Source: Planctomycetota bacterium (GTDB lineage Bacteria > Planctomycetota > Phycisphaerae > Sedimentisphaerales > Anaerobacaceae). From it: a stretch of DNA of 5,041 nt. The position numbers were made by a program, and so were the translations under genes. Shown here in pieces: positions 1-3,973 of the stretch. A model generated the notes under the pieces. That model saw only the letters and a list, made by a program, of their open reading frames with translations, had not been told where the DNA came from and made no database searches. Where the stretch lies: NCBI GenBank assembly GCA_022567055.1, contig JADFHU010000480.1, positions 1 through 5,041 of the forward strand, read 5' to 3'. Each line of letters begins with the position of its first letter. Within the stretch, counting starts at the first letter, position 1.

Positions 1-5
1 GGTTG

Positions 6-18
6 CGGCCGAAGGCCG
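6..18. repeat. Short hairpin CGGCC-GAA-GGCCG
   Basis: A perfect 5-bp inverted repeat with a GAA triloop lies just past the stop codon of the priA fragment. It shares the CCGAAGG core with the hairpin at 3910-3934. It could act as an RNA stem-loop for minus-strand transcripts, but no T-tract follows within the window. Confidence 0.4.
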
Positions 19-33
19 AACTTGTTCTGGCGT

Positions 34-218
34 TTAGAACAGATTCACCGGGTCCACATCGATCGTGGTCCTGACGGCCGGCCGCAGCGGTGGCTGGGCC
101 CGCAGCGACTGAATCAGGGTCTGCAGGATAGAGGGCCTCTCCGCCTGGATCACGATTTGTAGCCGGTGAAAGCGCTGGATACGGCGGGCGGGTGGGGCCT
201 CGGATTTGGGCCGGGAGC
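34..218 (-). pseudogene. priA: Detached duplicate of the priA 3' end (C-terminal fragment)
   Basis: Read on the minus strand, this segment encodes the last ~49 residues of PriA, from IQRFHRLQIVIQAERPSIL to DVDPVNLF followed by TAA (34-36). It aligns base for base with 1236-1382 at a constant offset of 1202 bp. I count 19 mismatches in 147 bases; 17 are at third codon positions and only two residues differ (Ile/Phe, Ala/Thr). Upstream of that block the match continues weakly to about 218, but with a 7-base deletion and a 1-base deletion, so the reading frame is lost relative to intact priA. There is no start codon, no helicase core and no zinc region, so this is a remnant and not a gene. The synonymous pattern implies that the copy diverged while still part of a functional priA, in another lineage or before displacement. 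Its left end coincides with the true stop codon. The right boundary is approximate. Confidence 0.85.
34..218. repeat. Direct repeat, left copy (priA 3' end)
   Basis: This is the left member of a direct repeat flanking the toxin-antitoxin cassette; the right member is 1236 to about 1428. Two stretches are identical between copies: 116-159 matches 1318-1361 (44 bases) and 44-69 matches 1246-1271 (26 bases). The rest is about 87 percent identical over the last 147 coding bases. It may be an attachment-site-like or recombination-derived duplication; no recombinase gene is seen between the copies. Confidence 0.8.
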
Positions 219-239
219 TGACTTTTCCGCTTGAGCGCC

Positions 240-596
240 TTACTCCCCGGTCTGTTCCTGATTTTCCATATCGAGTAGCTCCATGATCTGACGCCGAAGC
301 ACCGGGATGTCATCGGTTGCCGTTGCCCACACGATATCCCACTGCACTGAAAAATACGTATGGACGGCAATGTTGCGGAAGGCGATGATATCACGCCATT
401 CAATCTGGGGATACGACTCACGAAAGGCTTGCGAGAGACGAGCTGATGCCTCCCCTATCACGGTAAGCTTTTGTAGGATAGCGGCCTTGTGCAGTTCGCT
501 GGCCGAGAATTTCGTGGCGTCCATCCCTGCCAAAAAGCCCTGGATCGCATTGCAGGCCTCGAGGATGTCCTGCAGGTAGAGGTGCTCACGCCGCAT
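240..596 (-). CDS. hepT: HepT-family HEPN ribonuclease toxin (DUF86-like)
   Basis: The predicted protein is 118 residues from ATG at 596, the usual size for a HepT toxin. The catalytic HEPN signature Rx4HxY is complete: Arg74, His79 and Tyr81 in RNIAVHTYF. Other family features are the opening LYLQDILEAC helix and the IGEASARLS segment at residues 47-55. HepT toxins of the HepT/MntA type II-like systems are all-alpha RNases, and the Tyr of the motif is the site adenylylated by the partner nucleotidyltransferase; that chemistry is family knowledge, not visible here. The frame is also open to an ATG at 629. I chose 596 because it matches the family N-terminus and because its ATG overlaps the upstream mntA stop by 11 bases (ATGCGGCGTGA), which suggests translational coupling. 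The gene ends in TAA at 240-242, about 20 bases from the duplicated priA end. Sampled base composition here (about 53 percent GC) is lower than in priA. Confidence 0.9.
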   Translation of the reverse strand: MRREHLYLQDILEACNAIQGFLAGMDATKFSASELHKAAILQKLTVIGEASARLSQAFRESYPQIEWRDIIAFRNIAVHTYFSVQWDIVWATATDDIPVLRRQIMELLDMENQEQTGE

Positions 597-891
597 ACAA
601 CACTCGCGCTGTGGCCAGTACATGGTCACGGATGATCGGCTTCAGGCCATCCTTGGGAACTAGATCCACCTTGCGCCCCAAGAGGGCTGCAAGCTCGCGT
701 TGCATTCTAGCTAGGGTCGAAAAGGTCACTCGTGCCGCGGGCTGGAAGCTGACCAACAGATCAATATCGCTCTCGGGACGGTGGTCCTGGAGGAGCATGG
801 AGCCAAAGAGCGCTAATTCACTTACCTGGTAGCGGCGGCAGAGGCATCCGAGTTCTTCAAGAGGAATGTTCAGAGGCAGTGTGTCCTTCAT
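586..891 (-). CDS. mntA: MntA-type minimal nucleotidyltransferase antitoxin
   Basis: The predicted protein is 101 residues from ATG at 891 and has the nucleotidyltransferase signature GSx10DxD: Gly30-Ser31, then Asp42 and Asp44 in SDIDLLV. A third likely metal-binding acid is Asp76 in RKVDLV. This is the MNT domain typical of MntA antitoxins, which neutralise HepT by transferring AMP to it (family knowledge). The active-site residues appear intact. The frame is open upstream to 990, but that extension is a basic stretch (RKPRRLRRKKK) that overlaps the preceding gene and does not look like the family. The start at 891 has a GAAGGT Shine-Dalgarno-like sequence about 11 bases upstream. It precedes hepT and overlaps it by 11 bases, the antitoxin-first order common in these modules. 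Confidence 0.9.
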   Translation of the reverse strand: MKDTLPLNIPLEELGCLCRRYQVSELALFGSMLLQDHRPESDIDLLVSFQPAARVTFSTLARMQRELAALLGRKVDLVPKDGLKPIIRDHVLATARVLYAA

Positions 892-1090
892 CGTCGTTGT
901 TACCTTCTGTAAAGCATCCTCGGCGACTGAATGACCGCTTACTCGACTCATCAGTTTCTTTTTTCTCCGCAATCTTCGCGGCTTTCGCACGGAAGTAGTC
1001 TATCGTTTCCTGGGGAGATTTTCCGAGTGTGTCCTTGAGTTGCTTGTCGCGGATAGTACGCACCATCTCAACGGCATCAATCTTTTTCAT
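857..1090 (-). CDS. Small unrecognised protein leading the hepT/mntA cassette
   Basis: A 77-residue frame from ATG at 1090 opens with MKKIDAVEMVRTIRDKQLKD and a predicted helical, charged stretch through AKAAKIAEKKE (about residues 34-45). The last ~30 residues are Ser/Asp/Glu/Gly-rich and look disordered, or out of frame relative to any conserved part. I do not recognise a named family. Its start resembles short KAVxMVRxIRD-type proteins I recall next to toxin genes, but that is memory and not proof. An alternative start is GTG at 1126, which has a GGGAG sequence 6-7 bases upstream and would add 12 residues; the ATG at 1090 lacks an obvious ribosome binding site. The gene overlaps the mntA start by 35 bases, so the three genes probably form one operon. 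A TATATT box at 1097-1102 lies immediately before the ATG and could give a leaderless transcript. Confidence 0.55.
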   Translation of the reverse strand: MKKIDAVEMVRTIRDKQLKDTLGKSPQETIDYFRAKAAKIAEKKETDESSKRSFSRRGCFTEGNNDDEGHTASEHSS

Positions 1091-1155
1091 AACTAGAATA
1101 TAACCATTGCCTCGTCGAAAATCCACTTCTGGCTCCCTCGCTGATCCTGAGGCGT

Positions 1156-1171
1156 ATCACCGTATGGTAAT
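1156..1171. promoter_or_regulatory. Possible operator dyad upstream of the cassette
   Basis: An imperfect inverted repeat, ATCACC-GTAT-GGTAAT (one mismatch), sits 65-80 bases upstream of the first cassette gene, in the gap between the priA stop and the cassette. Many toxin-antitoxin operons are self-repressed through such dyads, but nothing here shows binding. The 109-base gap 1127-1235 contains no other support for a promoter. Confidence 0.2.
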
Positions 1172-1211
1172 CGTGCACCGGAAACAGATGGATGAGGCAT
1201 GAGGCAGCGCG

Positions 1212-1233
1212 GCCAAGCATACCGGGGCTTGGC
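1212..1233 (-). terminator. Hairpin directly after the priA stop codon
   Basis: A perfect 7-bp stem (GCCAAGC with GCTTGGC) and an 8-base loop lie 3 bases downstream of the priA stop. The position fits a transcript end for priA, but no T-run follows on the minus strand, so it is not a classical intrinsic terminator. It may instead stabilise the 3' end or separate priA from the cassette. Confidence 0.35.
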
Positions 1234-1235
1234 GG

Positions 1236-1428
1236 CTAAAACAGGTTCACCGGGTCCACATCGATCGTGGTTCTGACGGTCGGGCGTAGGGGTGGCTGGG
1301 CGCGTAGGGATTGGAAGAGGGTCTGCAGGATAGAGGGCCTCTCCGCCTGGATCACGATTTGCAGCCGGTGGAATCGTTGGATGCGGCTGATCAAGGGCGG
1401 GTGGGGGCCTCGGACCTGGGCCTGCAGG
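1236..1428. repeat. Direct repeat, right copy (3' end of priA proper)
   Basis: This is the counterpart of 34-218. It is continuous with the priA reading frame and carries the TTGATCA-containing 7 bases and the extra C that the left copy lacks. It ends with the priA stop TAG (1236-1238), where the left copy ends in TAA. Confidence 0.8.
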
Positions 1429-2333
1429 TCCAGGGAGGCGAGGAGGTAGTCGATGCGTTGGCGGAGTTGCTCGGCGGCCTTTTCGAGTCTTTCGAACTGT
1501 TGGTCGCGGAGGACGATGGTGGCCATGCGGCTGTAGGGGGGGAGTTTGCAGCGCTGTCGCAATGCGAGTTCCTGGCGGGCGAAGCCGTCGAAGTCTCCGG
1601 CCTTGGCTAATTGGATGGCGGGTTGGTCGGGCATGACGGTCTGGACGATGACCTCGCCCTTTTTCTCGGCGCGGCCGGCCCGTCCGGCGACTTGGGCGAT
1701 GAGTTGGTAGGTGCGTTCGCTGGCCCGGAAATCGGGGAGGAAGAGGGCGGTGTCGGCGCTGATGATGCCGACCAGGGTGACGTTGGGAAAGTGGAGGCCC
1801 TTGGCGATCATCTGGGTGCCGGCCAGGATGTCGACCTGGCCTTCGCCGAATTGCTTGAGGATCTGGTAGTAGTCGCGGTGGGCCATGGAGTCGCTGTCGA
1901 TGCGGGCGACGCGGGCCTGGGGCAGTTTGGTGGCGAGTTCTTCTTCGAGCCGTTGCGAACCCAGTCCCATCATGATCATCTTGCCGGCGCAGAGGGGGCA
2001 GTGACTGGGGACCAGGGCCTGGGCCTGGCAGTAGTGACAGATGGCGTGGCCGAAGCCGAGGTGGCGTCCCGAGACGGTGTTGACGGTGGGGGCTTCGCGG
2101 CCCTTGCGTTTGTGGAAGGTGAGGGTGACGTCGCAGTTTTTGCACTGTAGGGAGTGCTTGCAGGTGGGGCAAAAGATAAAGCTGCTGTAGCCGCGGCGGT
2201 TGAGCAGGAGGATCGCCTGCTCTTGCCGGCTGAGCACGGTTGCAAGTTTTTCGGTCAAGATGCCGCTCAGGAGATCGAAACCGCTCTTGGTGGTGGGTTC
2301 TTCGCGGATGTCGACCAGGCGCATGTGGGGCAT
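1236..2333 (-). CDS. priA: PriA primosomal helicase, C-terminal part (after frameshift)
   Basis: This frame supplies the second half of PriA, the 3'-to-5' DNA helicase that reloads the replisome at stalled forks. From Met1 at 2333 it encodes 365 residues. Zinc-binding pairs are C55/C58, C64/C67, C99/C102 and C112/C115, all eight expected cysteines. Helicase motifs are GTQMIAKGLHFP (172-183) and QVAGRAGRAEK (214-224), and the protein ends in the typical DVDPVNLF. About 17 extra residues separate the second and third cysteine pairs compared with my recollection of Bacillus PriA. The coding frame continues upstream of this ATG (HLILPKRVKDLP, to about 2368) and joins the N-terminal part if one base is restored, so 2333 is probably not a natural start; no ribosome binding site was noted. 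The final ~190 bases are duplicated at the left of the window. Restored full length would be 789 residues, normal for the family. Confidence 0.9.
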   Translation of the reverse strand: MPHMRLVDIREEPTTKSGFDLLSGILTEKLATVLSRQEQAILLLNRRGYSSFIFCPTCKHSLQCKNCDVTLTFHKRKGREAPTVNTVSGRHLGFGHAICHYCQAQALVPSHCPLCAGKMIMMGLGSQRLEEELATKLPQARVARIDSDSMAHRDYYQILKQFGEGQVDILAGTQMIAKGLHFPNVTLVGIISADTALFLPDFRASERTYQLIAQVAGRAGRAEKKGEVIVQTVMPDQPAIQLAKAGDFDGFARQELALRQRCKLPPYSRMATIVLRDQQFERLEKAAEQLRQRIDYLLASLDLQAQVRGPHPPLISRIQRFHRLQIVIQAERPSILQTLFQSLRAQPPLRPTVRTTIDVDPVNLF

Positions 2334-2362
2334 GGGAAGATCCTTGACCCGTTTGGGAAGGA

Positions 2363-3604
2363 TCAGGTGAAGACCTCTCGGGTCTGACAGTTCAGCAAGG
2401 TCTCCAAGGAGGGGGTGGCGCTGCCGAGGATGCAGTGGGCCTGGGCGAGTTGGGCCCGCTTGATGGCCAGGTCGCGACCGTGATAGCGGGGCAGCGAGTC
2501 CTGCTTGTAGCTGCTCTCGTGTTCTTCATCGACGACGATGAGCCCTAGCGTGGCCAGGGGGGCGAAGATGGCGGAGCGCGCACCCACGACGACCTGCGCT
2601 TGTCCCGACCGGATGCTCTGCCATTGGGCGTGACGCTGGGTGGCACTGAGGCCGGAGTGGAGGACCGCGACGCTGCCGAAGCGGACTTTGAAGCGTTGCA
2701 GGGTCTGGGCGGTCAGTGCGATCTCGGGGAGTAGGACGATGGCGCCCAAGTTCTGTTCCAGGGCGGCCTGGATGGCGCGGATGTAGACTTCGGTCTTGCC
2801 GCTGCCGGTGACGCCGTGCAGCAGACTGACGCCGAAACGCCGCTGCTGAACTTCGTGCAGGATATGGTTGAGTGCGTTCTGCTGGTCCTCGTTGATGATG
2901 AGGTCCTGCTCTTCCGGGACCAGCAATTCGCCGGGCAGGGCGGGCAAGGCGGGTAGCTCGTGACGCGTGGTGAATGCAACGGTGCCCTTTTGCGCGAGGG
3001 CCTTGGCGGGCTGCGAGGTACAGTTGAGGCGCTCGGCCAGCGGGGCCAGCGCGATGGCACTCTCGGGATCCTGAGCGCCGCCCTTCTCCAGGGCGGCGAG
3101 TATCTGCTTCTGGAGCGTACCGCGGATCTTGAGCTCGGCCAGATCGACGCCTGGGACCAGGTGGAGATAGGTCTTCTTTTTCACGCCGGCGGATCGTTTG
3201 ACCGCGCCGGGGACCATGGCGGCCAAGACCTGTCCCAGCGGGCAGACGTAGTAGTTGCTGATCCACTCGGCCAGCTCCAGCAGGGTTGCATCCAGGAGGG
3301 GTGCCGTGTCGACGACTGCGGAGATGGCCTTGAGTTTGAAGGGGAGGACGGCTGCCTCGGGGTCTTGCGCTGGCGGCAGCAGCGGCTGGGTCTGGACGCA
3401 GAAGCCTGTCTGTTGTTTGTTGCCGCGACCGAAGGGGGCCTCTACCCGCTGACCGGCCTGGACGGGCCAGATCTCATCCGGGCACAGGTAGCTAAAGACT
3501 TGATCGGCACCGCTTTCGAAGGCAACCCGCAGGATGTGACTGCAGGGAGTCGTCTCCTCGGGTGGGTCTAGCTCGAACAGGCTTGGCGTCTGCGGTTTTG
3601 GCAT
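2363..3604 (-). CDS. priA: PriA primosomal helicase, N-terminal part (frameshifted, premature stop)
   Basis: The 413-residue product carries the N-terminal DNA-binding region (about 25-120, with VFSYLCPDE and GQRVEAPFGRG) and the first helicase lobe. Motifs in order: INEDQQNAL (237-245), Walker A GVTGSGKT (264-271), LPEIALT (292-298), GARSAIFAP (341-349), Walker B DEEH (359-362) and GSATPS (394-399). It stops at TGA (2363-2365) right after CQTREVFT. In the -1 frame the sequence continues as HLILPKRVKDLP into the second half, so one missing base accounts for the break. I see no slippery heptamer that would suggest programmed frameshifting. The frame is open to an ATG at 3688, but I chose 3604 because the product then begins MPKPQ and an AAGGGGAG sequence lies about 14 bases upstream, a rather long spacing. 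Alone this half would lack helicase lobe 2 and the zinc region, so it would be inactive unless the gap is a sequencing error. Confidence 0.9.
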   Translation of the reverse strand: MPKPQTPSLFELDPPEETTPCSHILRVAFESGADQVFSYLCPDEIWPVQAGQRVEAPFGRGNKQQTGFCVQTQPLLPPAQDPEAAVLPFKLKAISAVVDTAPLLDATLLELAEWISNYYVCPLGQVLAAMVPGAVKRSAGVKKKTYLHLVPGVDLAELKIRGTLQKQILAALEKGGAQDPESAIALAPLAERLNCTSQPAKALAQKGTVAFTTRHELPALPALPGELLVPEEQDLIINEDQQNALNHILHEVQQRRFGVSLLHGVTGSGKTEVYIRAIQAALEQNLGAIVLLPEIALTAQTLQRFKVRFGSVAVLHSGLSATQRHAQWQSIRSGQAQVVVGARSAIFAPLATLGLIVVDEEHESSYKQDSLPRYHGRDLAIKRAQLAQAHCILGSATPSLETLLNCQTREVFT

Positions 3605-3661
3605 TGCAGAATATGTCTCTCCCCTTTTCTCTGTGACCACTGTATTGCAAGGTCGCAAGAA

Positions 3662-3678
3662 CTGGAAATTCTTTCCAG
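3662..3678. repeat. Hairpin CTGGAAA-TTC-TTTCCAG upstream of priA
   Basis: A perfect 7-bp inverted repeat with a TTC triloop lies about 60-75 bases upstream of the priA start. It could be an operator or a leader stem-loop; no convincing -35/-10 pair for priA was found around it. Confidence 0.4.
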
Positions 3679-3730
3679 ATAATGTCACTGATTATGTCGT
3701 ATCCCTTTTGTCATCAGTTGCTTAGATCAG

Positions 3731-3749
3731 CATATGCCTTCGGCATATG
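3731..3749. repeat. Hairpin CATATGCC-TTC-GGCATATG
   Basis: A perfect 8-bp inverted repeat surrounds a TTC triloop. The CCTTCGG core is the complement of the CCGAAGG core at 6-18 and 3910-3934, while the outer arms differ entirely. It has no T-tract on either side and sits in the middle of a divergent intergenic region, so a terminator role is unlikely. Confidence 0.6.
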
Positions 3750-3759
3750 TAGGGTGTTT

Positions 3760-3904
3760 AACCACAGAGGACGCAGAGGCCACAGAGGCGCTATCGCGGC
3801 AGCTATCTTCTTTCTTTTCTCTGTGCCCTCAGTTTTCTCTGTGGTTCAAATCTTTTTTGGTTCCGGCCGGAGGCCGGGCTGTGTCCTCGGTGCGCTCTGT
3901 GGTG
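3760..3904. repeat. Dispersed-type CCACAGAGG / CCTCTGTGG intergenic repeat
   Basis: Three tandem 9-base units (CCACAGAGG, ACGCAGAGG, CCACAGAGG) run from 3762 to 3788. Complementary arms containing CTCTGTG follow at 3819-3825 and 3837-3846, and a further diverged arm lies at 3880-3904. The outer arms AACCACAGAG (3760-3769) and CTCTGTGGTT (3837-3846) are exact inverse complements, so the block can fold into a long imperfect stem. I recall similar CACAGAGG-rich intergenic repeats in many bacterial genomes, where they are often mis-annotated as small proteins. Both forward-strand frames over it encode low-complexity products and I do not call them genes. Confidence 0.7.
3863..3877. repeat. Hairpin CCGGCC-GGA-GGCCGG
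   Basis: A perfect 6-bp inverted repeat with a GGA triloop is inserted between the second and third CTCTGTG arms of the surrounding repeat. It has the same architecture as the other triloop hairpins in the window. A run of six T (3853-3858) lies just to its left, so on the minus strand the hairpin is followed by A-rich sequence, which is not a terminator arrangement. Confidence 0.5.
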
Positions 3905-3909
3905 TACCC

Positions 3910-3934
3910 TAAATCTCACCGAAGGTGAGATTTA
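3910..3934. repeat. Long perfect hairpin with CCGAAGG core upstream of the outer-membrane protein gene
   Basis: An 11-bp perfect stem (3910-3920 with 3924-3934, arm TAAATCTCACC) surrounds a GAA triloop, 40 bases before the likely start of the plus-strand gene. No T-run follows on either strand. It could be a leader stem-loop, a regulator site, or another member of the CCGAAGG hairpin set. The TTTACA at 3931-3936 resembles a -35 box, but no -10 is found at proper spacing. Confidence 0.6.
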
Positions 3935-3973
3935 CAACCAACGATCATGAATAAGCCATATAGGCAATACGCT

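Noticed and set aside
1611..2150. 179-codon plus-strand frame antisense to priA
   Set aside because: It is Gly/Asp/Ala/Val-rich without motifs, as expected from the antisense of a GC-rich coding region.
1093..2172. 359-codon minus-strand frame
   Set aside because: It overlaps priA in another frame and encodes a Pro/Arg/His-rich product typical of shadow frames in GC-rich genes, whereas the priA frame has all motifs.
2363..2376. Programmed -1 frameshifting in priA
   Set aside because: No slippery heptamer and no clear downstream stimulator; a one-base deletion or sequencing error is simpler.
3631..3720. Promoter for priA
   Set aside because: CATAAT- and CATTAT-like boxes exist on the minus strand, but none pairs with a -35 box at acceptable spacing.
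3682..3928. Two short plus-strand frames over the intergenic region
   Set aside because: They translate the CCACAGAGG repeat and hairpins (NHRGRRGHRG and similar), a known type of spurious protein.
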